Below are positions 6,361 through 14,560 of a DNA stretch of 28,049 bases, piece by piece. Position numbers and translations under genes: made by a program. How positions within the stretch are numbered: position 1 is the first letter of the stretch; each line of letters opens with the position of its first letter. The notes below the pieces were generated by a model. The model had not been told where the DNA came from and made no database searches. It was given only the letters and a program-made list of their open reading frames with translations. Origin of the DNA: an uncultured Mycoplasmatota bacterium (lineage in GTDB: Bacteria > Bacillota_I > Bacilli_A > RF39 > UBA660); NCBI GenBank assembly GCA_900546715.1, contig UREA01000020.1:1-28049 (forward strand), written 5' to 3'.

Positions 6361-7522
6361 GTTTTAATACATCTTTTCCTCTAGCAAACATTTGAATATT
6401 TCTTAGCATATAATCAAGTAAACTAGCTTTTTTAATTTCTTTTTTTACGGTTACATCAACTTCATCAATAATATTACCATCATTATCAATAATCTCTGCT
6501 GAACCAACGATATCCCCTGGCTTAACTGGTGCTTTAATAGTATCAACTTTTAAATTAAATTCATAATTACTAACATCTTCCGTATTTTTAAGAAGTTCTG
6601 TCGCATCTTCTAGTAACACAATCTCGGCAAAATTTTCTTTACCACGCTCAACTCGCACTTTACCTAAAACTTCATCTTTAGTTTTAATAGTATTAATTTT
6701 ATAAGTATTAAAGCCATAGTTTAATAACTTAACAGTATCACTGCTTCTATTTTCAGTACTATCTTCACCCATAACAACTGAAATAAGTCTAAAATCATCT
6801 TTTTTCGCAGTCGCCGTTAAACAATAACCGGCAGTTTCTGTAAATCCTGTTTTAAGACCATCAACCCCGTCATAAAATCTAACCAGTTTATTTGTATTAA
6901 CAAGCCAAGTTTTAGTGCCATCATTTTTCTCTAAATATTCTTCATAAATACTAGTATATTCTAATATTTTTTCATGATTTAATAATTCGCGAGCAATTAT
7001 CGCCATATCCCGAGCAGTAGAATAGTGTCCTTCGCTATCAAGCCCATGGGCATTCACAAAATTTGTGTTATTTGCTCCAAGTTCTTTAAACCTTTCATTC
7101 ATCATATCAACAAATGCTCCTTGCGAACCAGCTAGCTTTTCCGCAAGAGCAACAACAGCATCATTACCGGAAGCAATAGCAACCCCCTTTAATAAATCAT
7201 GAACTGTATATACTTCACCAGCTTCTAAAAATATTTGTGAACCACCCATTGAAGCGGCTTCTTCAGATATAGTTACTTCATCATCTACTGATAACTTACC
7301 ACTATCTATTGCTTCCATAATAAGTAACATACTGCCAATTTTAGTCATTGATGCTGGAGCAAGTCTTTCATCAGCATTCTTTTCATATAATACTTCCCCA
7401 GTTGCATAATCTATTAATATTGCACTCTTAGCAGTTGGAGTTAAATCTTCCTCGGCCATTACAATTGTCCATCTACCTAAAAATAAACCTATACAAAGTA
7501 AAACTAAACAAATTCTTTTCAT
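6356..7522 (-). CDS. dacA: D-alanyl-D-alanine carboxypeptidase (PBP5 family)
   Basis: This 388-residue serine carboxypeptidase trims the terminal D-Ala of peptidoglycan stem peptides outside the membrane. Residues 1-23 are a signal peptide ending VMA. The three penicillin-binding motifs are intact: Ser58-Met-Thr-Lys61 (nucleophile), Ser118-Gly-Asn120 and Lys224-Thr-Gly226. Residues from about 275 form the beta-rich PBP5 C-terminal domain. The last 25 residues are Arg/Lys and Phe/Met-rich and probably form the amphipathic membrane anchor. Start ATG 7522 follows AAGGTG. It is transcribed alone, convergent with the dUTPase fusion and divergent from the HAM1 gene. Its presence indicates a peptidoglycan wall. 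The exact paralogue (DacA or DacF) is not settled. Confidence 0.93.
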   Translation of the reverse strand: MKRICLVLLCIGLFLGRWTIVMAEEDLTPTAKSAILIDYATGEVLYEKNADERLAPASMTKIGSMLLIMEAIDSGKLSVDDEVTISEEAASMGGSQIFLEAGEVYTVHDLLKGVAIASGNDAVVALAEKLAGSQGAFVDMMNERFKELGANNTNFVNAHGLDSEGHYSTARDMAIIARELLNHEKILEYTSIYEEYLEKNDGTKTWLVNTNKLVRFYDGVDGLKTGFTETAGYCLTATAKKDDFRLISVVMGEDSTENRSSDTVKLLNYGFNTYKINTIKTKDEVLGKVRVERGKENFAEIVLLEDATELLKNTEDVSNYEFNLKVDTIKAPVKPGDIVGSAEIIDNDGNIIDEVDVTVKKEIKKASLLDYMLRNIQMFARGKDVLKQ

Positions 7523-7573
7523 ACCAACACCTTAATAATTATTATGAAACTCAAAACTAAATATTACTGATGA

Positions 7574-7602
7574 TTGCTTAAATGCTAAAAATGTTATATA
7601 AT
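7574..7602 (+). promoter_or_regulatory. Promoter of HAM1-GNAT-dnaB-dnaI operon
   Basis: TTGCTT at 7574-7579, a 17-bp spacer, and TATAAT at 7597-7602, 23 nt before the first start codon. Confidence 0.75.
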
Positions 7603-7625
7603 TTTCATTAAGAGGTACTGCTATT

Positions 7626-8231
7626 ATGAAAAAATTATTATTTGCAACAACTAATCAAAGTAAAATAAATCGATTTTATGAAGGACTACTAAAAAAAGGT
7701 ATTGAATTATTATCTTTAGATGATTTAAATTTAAATATTGATGTTGAAGAAAATGGTACAACTGCTATAGATAATGCTTTAATTAAAGCAAGAGCATATC
7801 AAACCCTAGTAGATATTCCGATTATGGCTATGGATGATAATTTATTTTTAGAAGGTGTTCCTGATAAAGAACAACCAGGAACTAATGTTAGAAGAATAGG
7901 GGGTAAGAGACTTACTGATGAAGAGATGATTAAACATTATACTAGTTTAGTTAATAATTATGGGGTTAATGGTAAAATTACTGCTCGTTGGGTCTATGGT
8001 ATTGCTATAATTAATAAAACACGAGAATATACTCATACGTGTAGTAAAAGTGATTTTTATTTAGTGAGTAATCCAACCGAAAAAAGAGATATAGGATATC
8101 CTCTAAATTCCATATCAATTAATAAGAAATTAAATAAATATTTTACAGATATGACTGAAGAAGATAAAATAAGTCCCCAAGAAGATGAAAGTGATATAAT
8201 AGATTTTATAGCCAATTCTTTGGAGGTATAA
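7626..8231 (+). CDS. HAM1/RdgB-family NTP pyrophosphatase, divergent
   Basis: 201 residues of the Ham1/inosine-triphosphatase family, which hydrolyses damaged purine NTPs such as dITP and XTP to monophosphates. Visible motifs are FATTNQSK (residues 6-13, the TxNxxK signature), EENGTTAIDNALIKA (41-55, matching the EtGxTxxENAxxKA signature) and MDDNLFLEGV (69-78), where the usual form is DDSGL. The following segment (DKEQPGTNVRR) departs from the normal GxPGxxSARY, and the tail is longer and acidic. It may therefore act on a different nucleotide. ATG 7626 follows AGAGGT. It heads an operon with GNAT, dnaB and dnaI, so a nucleotide-pool cleaner is co-expressed with helicase loading proteins. Confidence 0.78.
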   Translation: MKKLLFATTNQSKINRFYEGLLKKGIELLSLDDLNLNIDVEENGTTAIDNALIKARAYQTLVDIPIMAMDDNLFLEGVPDKEQPGTNVRRIGGKRLTDEEMIKHYTSLVNNYGVNGKITARWVYGIAIINKTREYTHTCSKSDFYLVSNPTEKRDIGYPLNSISINKKLNKYFTDMTEEDKISPQEDESDIIDFIANSLEV

Positions 8232-8233
8232 AA

Positions 8234-8668
8234 ATGAATTTTAGAAGTGCTAATTTAAATGACTCTTTGCAACTTGATAATTTATTAACTAAGTTAGTTG
8301 AGGATGAAAAAATAAATTATGATAAATACATTAACATAGGAAAAATTAATGGTTTATATCAAACTTTACTTATTAATAATAATACTCATGCTTTTGTTTG
8401 TGAAGAAAATAATAAAATTGTGGGTTATATTTATTGTTATGTTAATAATGAATCAATTGGCATTTTAGATGCTTTATACATAGAAGAAGAATATAGAGGA
8501 TTAGGTATTGCTACAAAATTAATTGAGTTAGCAATTAATTGGCTAAAGGATGAAAAGTTAGTTAAATTAATTGAAATAAGTGTAATGGATAAAAATGAAC
8601 TAGCAAAAAAACTATATAAAAAATTGGGATTTCAAAAATTTAAGGAAACACTTAGAATAGAAATATAA
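8234..8668 (+). CDS. GNAT-family N-acetyltransferase
   Basis: 144 residues with the GNAT fold: N-terminal strand FRSANLNDSLQLDNLL, central KIVGYIYCY, then the acetyl-CoA binding motif A (LYIEEEYRGLGIATKLI, with R-G-L-G-I-A contacting the pyrophosphate), and the C-terminal NELAKKLYKKLGF motif B. Start ATG 8234 is 2 nt after the previous stop, with GGAGG inside the end of that gene, so translation is probably coupled. The substrate cannot be told from sequence; single-domain GNATs modify small molecules or protein N-termini. Part of the dnaB-dnaI operon. Confidence 0.88.
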   Translation: MNFRSANLNDSLQLDNLLTKLVEDEKINYDKYINIGKINGLYQTLLINNNTHAFVCEENNKIVGYIYCYVNNESIGILDALYIEEEYRGLGIATKLIELAINWLKDEKLVKLIEISVMDKNELAKKLYKKLGFQKFKETLRIEI

Positions 8669-8679
8669 GGGAGGTTATT

Positions 8680-9948
8680 ATGGACACGATTACATTATTA
8701 CCAGCAGATAGATATGTAATTTATAATAAAACTATTCTGACGGATTTTGATCGTAAAATACTTACAACATTTTATGAACCAATCATCGGTCATTTAGCAA
8801 TAAGTTTATATCTAACTTTATGGAATGATTTAGAAGAAAACAAACAAATATCTAGAGACCTTAATCATCATCATTTGATGAGTATTTTAAAGTGTCCTCT
8901 AAAAACATTAAAGGAAGCTCGTGAATCTTTAGAGGCCGTAGGTCTACTTAAAACATACTTTAAAAGTGGGGATATTAATAATTACATCTATGAATTATAT
9001 TCTCCATTATCTCCAATTGAATTTTTCAATCATCCAATTTTAAACATTGTTTTATATAATAACATCGGAGCTAGTGAATATGAATATTTAAAAAAAGTTT
9101 ATCAAAAATTAAAAATAGATACTAAAGATTATTTGGATATATCTAAAAAAATAAATGAAGTTTATACAAGTTGCTCAGATTTACCATACTTTGAAAGTGT
9201 AGAGCGAAGTATAGGTAATATAGATTGTGCTGATCAAGTTGATTTTGATTTAATTGCATCAAGTATCCCTAAAGGCATTATTAATGAAAAAGCTTTTAAT
9301 AAAAAGACGAAAGAATTAATTAATGAATTAGCATTTCTATATAATATTGATTCTCTAAAAATGGTGGAATTAATTCGAAGTGTTTTAAATGAATATGGTA
9401 TGATTGATAAAAATAATCTACGACTTGCAGCTCGAAAAATGTATCAATTTCATAGTGGTGCATTGCCAACTCTTATTTATAGAACGCAACCAGAATACTT
9501 AAAAACCCCAGCTGGAGATAACTCCATGCGTGGTAAAATTATTCAAATGTTTGAAAACATCAATCCCGTTGATTTCTTAAGAAAAAAATATAAAGGCGTA
9601 AAACCCACTAACAGGGATATCAAAATAATTGAGACACTCGTAATTGATTTAGAAATGCCTCCGGCAGTAGTAAATGTCTTACTAGATTATGTTCTTCGTA
9701 AAAACAATAATCGCTTATCACAAGCATACATTGAAACTATCGCTGGACAATGGAAGCGGGCAGGCCTTAAAACTGCTGGTGAAGCTATGGATTTCGCCGA
9801 AAAAGAAAATAAGAGATTAAGTAAGAAAATGGATAATAAAGTTACAAGTAATAAAGAACCTGTTTGGTTTAATACGAAAAACGAAAAAGAAGAATTATCA
9901 GCAGAAGAACAAAAAGAATTAGAAACTTTATTTGAGGAGTTTAAATGA
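8680..9948 (+). CDS. dnaB: Replication initiation / helicase co-loader DnaB
   Basis: 422 residues of the Firmicutes DnaB (not the helicase), which with DnaD and DnaI loads the replicative helicase at the origin and at restarted forks. The N-terminal winged-helix region spans about residues 15-130 (LTDFDRKILTTFYEPIIG, LKTLKEARESLEAVGLLK). A linker with a second DnaD-like region follows. The C-terminal DDBH2 domain (residues 284-370) carries the family motif YxxxIxxxWxxxG at Tyr350-Ile354-Trp358-Gly362. The extreme C-terminus is acidic. GGGAGG precedes ATG 8680, 11 nt after the GNAT gene. Its stop overlaps the dnaI start (ATGATG), the standard dnaB-dnaI order of Firmicutes. Confidence 0.93.
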   Translation: MDTITLLPADRYVIYNKTILTDFDRKILTTFYEPIIGHLAISLYLTLWNDLEENKQISRDLNHHHLMSILKCPLKTLKEARESLEAVGLLKTYFKSGDINNYIYELYSPLSPIEFFNHPILNIVLYNNIGASEYEYLKKVYQKLKIDTKDYLDISKKINEVYTSCSDLPYFESVERSIGNIDCADQVDFDLIASSIPKGIINEKAFNKKTKELINELAFLYNIDSLKMVELIRSVLNEYGMIDKNNLRLAARKMYQFHSGALPTLIYRTQPEYLKTPAGDNSMRGKIIQMFENINPVDFLRKKYKGVKPTNRDIKIIETLVIDLEMPPAVVNVLLDYVLRKNNNRLSQAYIETIAGQWKRAGLKTAGEAMDFAEKENKRLSKKMDNKVTSNKEPVWFNTKNEKEELSAEEQKELETLFEEFK

Positions 9949-10838
9949 TGGAAAAATTAAATTTAACATTAAGTGAAAAAGTAGAAAGAGAACTAGAAAA
10001 AAATTTACAAGAATCATTAAAAAATCCGGAATTTTGTAAATTAGTTAAAAGACTTAAATTAAATAAAGAATTAACTAAAAAACATAATTCTGAACTAATG
10101 GATACGGTAAATGAACTTGCTAATTGTAGTAATTGTAAAGGACTATTTATGTGCAAAAATAAGCTAGAAGGAAATGTCTTATATCCAACACTTGATAATG
10201 ACACTCTAAAATTTATTTATATGCCATGTAAATATCAAAAAGAATTAATGCAAAAAGAAGAAGAGAAGCGTGTTAGTTTAAATGAACTTAATAATGCTCG
10301 GATGAAAGATATTGATTTAAGTGATAAAAAAAGATTAAAAGCTATAAAATGGTTAAAAGACTTTTATGATAAATATGAACCCGTTAATACCCTAAAAGGA
10401 TTATACTTACATGGTTCATTTGGTAGTGGTAAAACTTACCTTATCGCCGCTTTATTTAATGAACTTGAAATAAAAAAACATGCTAATACGGAAATCATCT
10501 ATTTTCCGGAATTACTTCGTAATATGAAAGAAGATTTTAGTTTAGTTGAAGATAAATTAAATTACTTACAAAATGTCGATATCTTACTAATCGATGATAT
10601 TGGAGCAGAAAATGTCACAGTGTGGGGTAGAGATGAAATTCTTGGAACAATTTTGCAATATCGCATGAATAATAAACTAACGACATTTTTTACATCTAAT
10701 TTAACAATTGAAGAATTAGAACGTCATTTATCAATAGCTAAGGGTAGTGAAGATACAGTAAAAGCTAGAAGAATAATTGAGCGAATCAAACAACTTACTG
10801 AAGATATCGAAATAGTCAGTGAAAATAGAAGAAAATAA
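9945..10838 (+). CDS. dnaI: Primosomal helicase loader DnaI
   Basis: 297-residue AAA+ ATPase that delivers the replicative helicase. The N-terminal zinc-type domain has Cys61, Cys64, Cys70 and Cys95. The AAA+ core has Walker A GSFGSGKT (157-164) and Walker B ILLIDD (213-218), followed by IGAENVTVWGRDE, sensor 1 FFTSN, and an arginine-rich RRIIERI near the end. Start ATG 9945 overlaps the dnaB stop by 4 nt, and a second ATG at 9948 is equally placed. Last gene of the operon, followed by a strong terminator. Confidence 0.95.
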   Translation: MMEKLNLTLSEKVERELEKNLQESLKNPEFCKLVKRLKLNKELTKKHNSELMDTVNELANCSNCKGLFMCKNKLEGNVLYPTLDNDTLKFIYMPCKYQKELMQKEEEKRVSLNELNNARMKDIDLSDKKRLKAIKWLKDFYDKYEPVNTLKGLYLHGSFGSGKTYLIAALFNELEIKKHANTEIIYFPELLRNMKEDFSLVEDKLNYLQNVDILLIDDIGAENVTVWGRDEILGTILQYRMNNKLTTFFTSNLTIEELERHLSIAKGSEDTVKARRIIERIKQLTEDIEIVSENRRK

Positions 10839-10875
10839 AAAAACGAAGATATATTACTTTCACTTCGTTTTTTTA
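10836..10875. terminator. Bidirectional terminator after dnaI
   Basis: A 13-bp stem (10836-10848 with 10863-10875) around a 14-nt loop. The arms carry seven A and seven T, so it works for dnaI (+) and for the retropepsin gene (-), whose stop codon it contains. Confidence 0.9.
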
Positions 10876-11490
10876 TGATTTGACTTTTTCTAGTTCTTGC
10901 TTTATTTGCTTTATTCGTTCTTTTCCATGACAATATCTATACAATTTACCGCTTCCACAAGGACATTTCCCATTTTTTTTAATTTCTTGTTCCATCTTTT
11001 TTAATTGTTTTTCCAAAGATTGACGTTTTAAGTTTCTAGCATCATTAACATAGTCAATTTTTTCACAAGATGGATATCTAAATGAAAAGACAGTTTTACC
11101 ATTAACGTTAGTAACAGCAAAATCTCCAAGAGTTATTATATCCATTCCAATTAAAAAATCAGTATCTGTATTTAATAAACCTCCAGTTACCATTATATTT
11201 TGTATTTCTAAATTGTTTGGTAACTGTAACCCTAATATATACTTATTGGCTTCTCTTATTCCTCCGGCAGTACTGGTAGTTACTGTGCCAACTGGAGTCA
11301 AATTGAGTTCTTTAGCTAATTTTTCGGAGATTACAGTGTTAGTAGCTCCGGTATCCCATATAGCGACATAATTACCTTTCTTTTTTACATAATTTGGATT
11401 TATTTTTTTGTCTATAAGAATTTCGACTTGAGTTTTCAAAACTTTAATTAATCCCTTTTCATTCTTTGTAAATGCAGTAAAACTTTGCAT
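10873..11490 (-). CDS. Retropepsin-like aspartic protease with SEC-C motif
   Basis: 205 residues. Residues 35-140 form a single-lobe retroviral-type aspartic protease: catalytic WDTGATNTVIS (Asp46-Thr-Gly-Ala49), a flap-like glycine segment (TAGGIRE), and TDFLIGMDIITLGDFAVTN, the second hydrophobic-hydrophobic-Gly motif. Such proteases work as dimers. After a Lys/Glu helix (150-172) comes a SEC-C zinc motif with Cys176, Cys178, Cys187 and His188, as found in SecA tails and many adaptor proteins. The start ATG overlaps the stop of the gene at 11490-11723 by one base (TAATG), so the two are translationally coupled. There is no signal peptide, so it is cytosolic. The substrate is unknown; the upstream partner is a candidate substrate, inhibitor or adaptor. 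Confidence 0.85.
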   Translation of the reverse strand: MQSFTAFTKNEKGLIKVLKTQVEILIDKKINPNYVKKKGNYVAIWDTGATNTVISEKLAKELNLTPVGTVTTSTAGGIREANKYILGLQLPNNLEIQNIMVTGGLLNTDTDFLIGMDIITLGDFAVTNVNGKTVFSFRYPSCEKIDYVNDARNLKRQSLEKQLKKMEQEIKKNGKCPCGSGKLYRYCHGKERIKQIKQELEKVKS

Positions 11491-11723
11491 TAAAATGTCA
11501 CTCTAGTGTGAAAAGTTTGAATATTCGCATCGTCATTTTCACAACTTTGTATAATGTATTTTCCAGCTTCAAGATCTCTAGCGTATTCTATAACTTTGTT
11601 TAAATCCTTATCATGAAACACAACTTCTTCGTTGTAAATAATTATGAATTCTTTTGGATATTTCTTTTTTAATTTTTCTTTTTCTTTTTTAAAGAAAATA
11701 TAATTCTTATTTTTATTATCCAT
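11490..11723 (-). CDS. Small partner of retropepsin-like protease (DUF5678-like)
   Basis: 77 residues with a Lys-rich N-terminal helix, then a compact alpha/beta part (YPKEFIIIYNEEVVFHDKDLNKVIEYA) and a C-terminal strand ending FHTRVTF. The pattern 'it is what the cell holds, delayed, then a per-residue index helix' resembles DUF5678-type small proteins, and such genes commonly precede single-lobe aspartic proteases with the same F-x-x-R-V-x-F ending; both statements are from memory. AAAGGAGG precedes ATG 11723, and the stop overlaps the protease start. The tail could be the protease recognition or inhibitory segment, but that is conjecture. Confidence 0.72.
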   Translation of the reverse strand: MDNKNKNYIFFKKEKEKLKKKYPKEFIIIYNEEVVFHDKDLNKVIEYARDLEAGKYIIQSCENDDANIQTFHTRVTF

Positions 11724-11742
11724 AAGACCTCCTTTGTTTATA

Positions 11743-11771
11743 AATATATCAAAATATCAAAAATATTACAA
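11743..11771 (-). promoter_or_regulatory. Promoter of protease-partner operon
   Basis: On the minus strand: TTGTAA (11766-11771), a 17-bp spacer, and an extended -10 TGATATATT ending at 11743. It lies about 20 bp before the start of the small partner gene. Confidence 0.65.
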
Positions 11772-11807
11772 TAAAAACTTTAATATTTCATTATTTTATG
11801 ATATATT

Positions 11808-11813
11808 TATAAT
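11808..11813 (+). promoter_or_regulatory. Probable -10 of membrane protein gene
   Basis: TATAAT at 11808-11813 lies 14 nt before the GTG start. The -35 region (around 11786) is poor, so this promoter may need an activator or be weak. Confidence 0.4.
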
Positions 11814-11827
11814 AAGGGTGTGATATA

Positions 11828-12727
11828 GTGATAGAACCATTACTTAAAGATGAAGAAGAAAAATTAGTAGTTGCGCCGGATAATAAGTTAGTACCAACCA
11901 AAAAAAATAAAGAAAATAAGGAAAAGAAAGAAAAAACTCCATTTAAATGGGATAGAAATGTAATTATAACAATTATTTTAACAATTCTTATTTTATGGTT
12001 TTTTGGAAAAAATATTATCAAACCATTTTATATGGGATTTAAGTATTTTGATTTAAGATATGAAGATAATACTTCTGAAAACAATAATGATAATAATACT
12101 AATGAAAATTTAACTGAAGAAGAAATATCTCTAGATTCAGCAATTCTTTTAAATACTTATAGTAAAATAAATATTGATAATTGTCTTAATTCTAGTTCTA
12201 TACTTAATAGGTTTTATGGAGGAACAGCTCTAAATACTTTGAGTAATATTGAAAAAATGATTCTTATATTAAATCATTATGCAAGTGGTAGAGATTCTTT
12301 TTCTATTACTTTAAATGATTTAAACATAGAAGCTATGTCTTTATTTAATGATACAAGTTTTATAACTACAGATTCTACTATTTATGGTAATTTTCAACTA
12401 ACTTTTGATGAAGTAACCCAAACTTTTAATGTTACTTTAATGAATCCTAATACCTGTTCTAATGACTTTTTAATAAGACAAATTGATCATGCTACAACTC
12501 TAAATGATGAATTATATATTTATGAAAAATTTGGGTATTTTAAGTTTTTAAGTGATAACACTTATGAAATATATAGCGATTCTATAGGAAGTAACTTAAT
12601 AGGAAATTATACAGATACTACTGGCAATAAAGAATATAGTGATATAACTAATTTGAAAACCTATAAATGGACATTCAAAAAGGGTAATGATAATAATTAT
12701 TATTTTGTATCTATTACCCCAGAATAA
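11828..12727 (+). CDS. Single-pass membrane protein of unknown function, 299 aa
   Basis: GTG 11828 is the only in-frame start near an SD-like AAGGGTG (11814-11820). The N-terminal 40 residues are cytosolic and strongly Lys/Glu-charged, then one hydrophobic helix (about residues 46-63), then an acidic Asn/Asp/Thr-rich linker and about 200 extracellular residues. The exterior has a helix-rich half with two cysteines (INIDNCLN and NPNTCSND) that could bond, and a beta-rich C-terminal half ending YKWTFKKGNDNNYYFVSI. The charged tail-helix-exterior plan is common in surface proteins of gut Bacilli of this kind. No enzyme motif seen. The end overlaps the converging YolD-like gene by 14 nt. Confidence 0.8.
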   Translation: MIEPLLKDEEEKLVVAPDNKLVPTKKNKENKEKKEKTPFKWDRNVIITIILTILILWFFGKNIIKPFYMGFKYFDLRYEDNTSENNNDNNTNENLTEEEISLDSAILLNTYSKINIDNCLNSSSILNRFYGGTALNTLSNIEKMILILNHYASGRDSFSITLNDLNIEAMSLFNDTSFITTDSTIYGNFQLTFDEVTQTFNVTLMNPNTCSNDFLIRQIDHATTLNDELYIYEKFGYFKFLSDNTYEIYSDSIGSNLIGNYTDTTGNKEYSDITNLKTYKWTFKKGNDNNYYFVSITPE

Positions 12728-13034
12728 TATTAGTAATTTGTCTAAATAACAAATTAATATTGTTTTCTAAATAGATTATCTTATAAGTATAATCTATTTT
12801 TTTAATATGACTTTTAGTTTTAAGTAAATACCCATTTTTATAATAAGTTATTAATAGTTTATCGTGAGTATAATAAGCATTAATTATTTTGTTTTCTAAA
12901 TCCATTTTTTCATCTTCTGATAAAATTGGCATTTTTACTTTGCTTTTTTCATTTATTAAATTATTTACTACAGTTCTTCCATTCATTAAAGAATTAAAAG
13001 GCATCCATTTAATCATACCACGATCTTTATTCAT
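12714..13034 (-). CDS. YolD-like family protein
   Basis: 106 residues from ATG 13034, preceded by GGAGGG on the minus strand. YolD features are the N-terminal RGMIKWMPFNSL segment, LSEDEKMDLENKI in the middle and a C-terminal strand ending RQITNII. YolD-like proteins accompany UvrX/YqjW-type Y-family polymerases in Firmicutes and their elements and are thought to act as UmuD-like accessory factors. The gene overlaps the end of the polymerase gene by 8 nt, so the pair is translated together and should share its LexA control. Confidence 0.85.
   Translation of the reverse strand: MNKDRGMIKWMPFNSLMNGRTVVNNLINEKSKVKMPILSEDEKMDLENKIINAYYTHDKLLITYYKNGYLLKTKSHIKKIDYTYKIIYLENNINLLFRQITNIILG
12726..12767 (+). 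terminator. Possible terminator between converging genes
   Basis: AATATTA and ATTTGT (12726-12741, with a 3-nt bulge) pair with ACAAATTAATATT (12749-12761) around a 7-nt loop and are followed by GTTTTCT. The T-run is weak, and the hairpin lies inside the end of the YolD-like gene on the other strand. Confidence 0.4.
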
Positions 13035-14289
13035 GATGCCCTCCAATTTTAGTGTTTCTCTCAATTGCTGTTGAATCTGGAAGTAGGCTACTAGCCTTGA
13101 TTAAACTATTTTTTCCAAATTTATTTTTAATCTCATCAATAGCTTCATTTATTTTTTCTTCATTTTCTATAGTTTCAGTATTTTCAAAGAGATTTAATTG
13201 TACACCTTTTTTAGGTACTAAACCCCCACAAGATATACTTACTTTTCTAATTGGTAAAAATTCATAATATCTATCAAATATCATATTACAATATTTTACA
13301 ATTTCTTTTGCTGCATCTGTTGGAGATTCTAATTTTAAACTATGATAAAAACCACTACCAATATCTTTAGAATAACTAATACCTAACCCAATAACTGTAG
13401 TTTGTTTGTTATTGCTTCTTAGTCTTGCACATAACAAATCTACCATTTCACTAATAATTATTCTAATATTAGATTCATTATAATCTTTAAATAAAACTTG
13501 GGAATGACTATAACTTTTATCTTTAGCTTGCATTTTAAAATCACTAATACGACTTAAATCTATTCCGTTTGCGTGATTCCAAAGCTCTAAGCCCATAACC
13601 CCAAATTTATCTTTTAACTTATACGGATCGTATTTGGCGAGATCTCCGACAGTATAGATATTTAATATATTTAAGTTTTTCTCCATTCTAGCTCCGATTC
13701 CCCACATTTTAGATAAGGGAGTAATACTCCATAACTTAGTAGGTACATCATCATAAGTCCATTTAGCTATGTTATTTTTATGATGCTTTGCATCAATATC
13801 CATAGCAACTTTAGCGAGTAACAAATTCGGTCCAATGCCACAGGTAACAGTAAGACCAGTTTTATCATAGACTTTTTGAATTATTTCTAAAGCTAATTCA
13901 TAATCACTTTTTTTATATAATTTTAAATAATCTGTAACATCTAAGAAACACTCATCAATAGAGTATACATGTAAATCTTCTGGTGCTACATAATCTAAAT
14001 AAATTCCAACAACTTCTTTACTTTTTTCAATATATAATTTCATTCGTGGGGGAACAATTGTATATTTAATATTCTTTGGTATATCATAAAGTCTACTTCT
14101 AGAAGCTACTCCTTGAGCCTTTAAATAGGGAGTAACTGCAAGAGTAATTGCTCCATTGCCTTGATTTTTATTAGCAACAACTAAAGGTACTTTAAAAGGA
14201 TCTAAGCCTCTTTCAATACACTCACATGAGGCAAAAAAACTTTTTAAATCAATACACATAATATGTCTATTAGGATACAATTTTTCCAT
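13027..14289 (-). CDS. Y-family translesion DNA polymerase, UvrX-like
   Basis: 420 residues of the UmuC/UvrX branch of Y-family polymerases, which copy damaged DNA. The palm has CIDLKSFFASCE with the first catalytic Asp14, and YSIDECFLDVT with Asp111 and Glu112. The thumb helix-hairpin-helix region (MWGIGARMEKNL) follows, then the little-finger domain. A beta-clamp binding motif QLNLFE is at residues 363-368. Start ATG 14289 follows GGAGGT. The promoter and LexA box directly upstream predict SOS induction, and yolD follows in an overlapping arrangement. The HTH genes immediately upstream on the same strand give this cluster a prophage or mobile-element flavour (compare UvrX of SP-beta), but no integrase is in view. 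Confidence 0.92.
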   Translation of the reverse strand: MEKLYPNRHIMCIDLKSFFASCECIERGLDPFKVPLVVANKNQGNGAITLAVTPYLKAQGVASRSRLYDIPKNIKYTIVPPRMKLYIEKSKEVVGIYLDYVAPEDLHVYSIDECFLDVTDYLKLYKKSDYELALEIIQKVYDKTGLTVTCGIGPNLLLAKVAMDIDAKHHKNNIAKWTYDDVPTKLWSITPLSKMWGIGARMEKNLNILNIYTVGDLAKYDPYKLKDKFGVMGLELWNHANGIDLSRISDFKMQAKDKSYSHSQVLFKDYNESNIRIIISEMVDLLCARLRSNNKQTTVIGLGISYSKDIGSGFYHSLKLESPTDAAKEIVKYCNMIFDRYYEFLPIRKVSISCGGLVPKKGVQLNLFENTETIENEEKINEAIDEIKNKFGKNSLIKASSLLPDSTAIERNTKIGGHHE

Positions 14290-14299
14290 AATTTACCTC

Positions 14300-14313
14300 C
14301 GAACATTTGTTTC
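14300..14313 (-). promoter_or_regulatory. LexA operator (SOS box) of the polymerase operon
   Basis: CGAACATTTGTTTC matches the Gram-positive LexA consensus CGAAC-RNRY-GTTYC at 13 of 14 positions. It overlaps the expected transcription start and abuts the ribosome site (14295-14300), so bound LexA would block the promoter at 14321-14349. Confidence 0.8.
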
Positions 14314-14320
14314 TAAATAA

Positions 14321-14349
14321 ATTATAAAACAAATACACTGATATAGCAA
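14321..14349 (-). promoter_or_regulatory. Promoter of polymerase-YolD operon
   Basis: On the minus strand: TTGCTA (14344-14349), a 17-bp spacer, and a perfect TATAAT (14321-14326). Confidence 0.75.
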
Positions 14350-14352
14350 TTC

Positions 14353-14550
14353 CTATTTTTGGAAATCTTTTACTAATTTTAATATATCTTTATCACTAAT
14401 TCCTAATACATTAATTAATTTGGCAAATGTTTCAATCTTAGGTATTTCTTCATCATTTTCTATTCTTTGAACAGTTCTAGTGTTTAGATCACTTCTTTCA
14501 GCCAATTCCTCTTGAGTTATTTTTAGTTTCATTCGATATTCTTTAAACAT
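14353..14550 (-). CDS. XRE-family HTH regulator, 65 aa
   Basis: From ATG 14550 (GGAGGT upstream) to 14353. The protein is a single Cro/C1 helix-turn-helix: MKLKITQEELAERSDLNTRTVQRIENDEEIPKIE and similar, with recognition helix around residues 23-31 (NTRTVQRIE), followed by a short C-terminal helix. It has no effector domain. Its own promoter region contains the palindrome ATGACA-N4-TGTCAT, so it probably represses itself. It may also govern the neighbouring polymerase operon, whose -35 lies 4 nt past its stop codon. Confidence 0.85.
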   Translation of the reverse strand: MFKEYRMKLKITQEELAERSDLNTRTVQRIENDEEIPKIETFAKLINVLGISDKDILKLVKDFQK

Positions 14551-14560
14551 AACTACCTCC

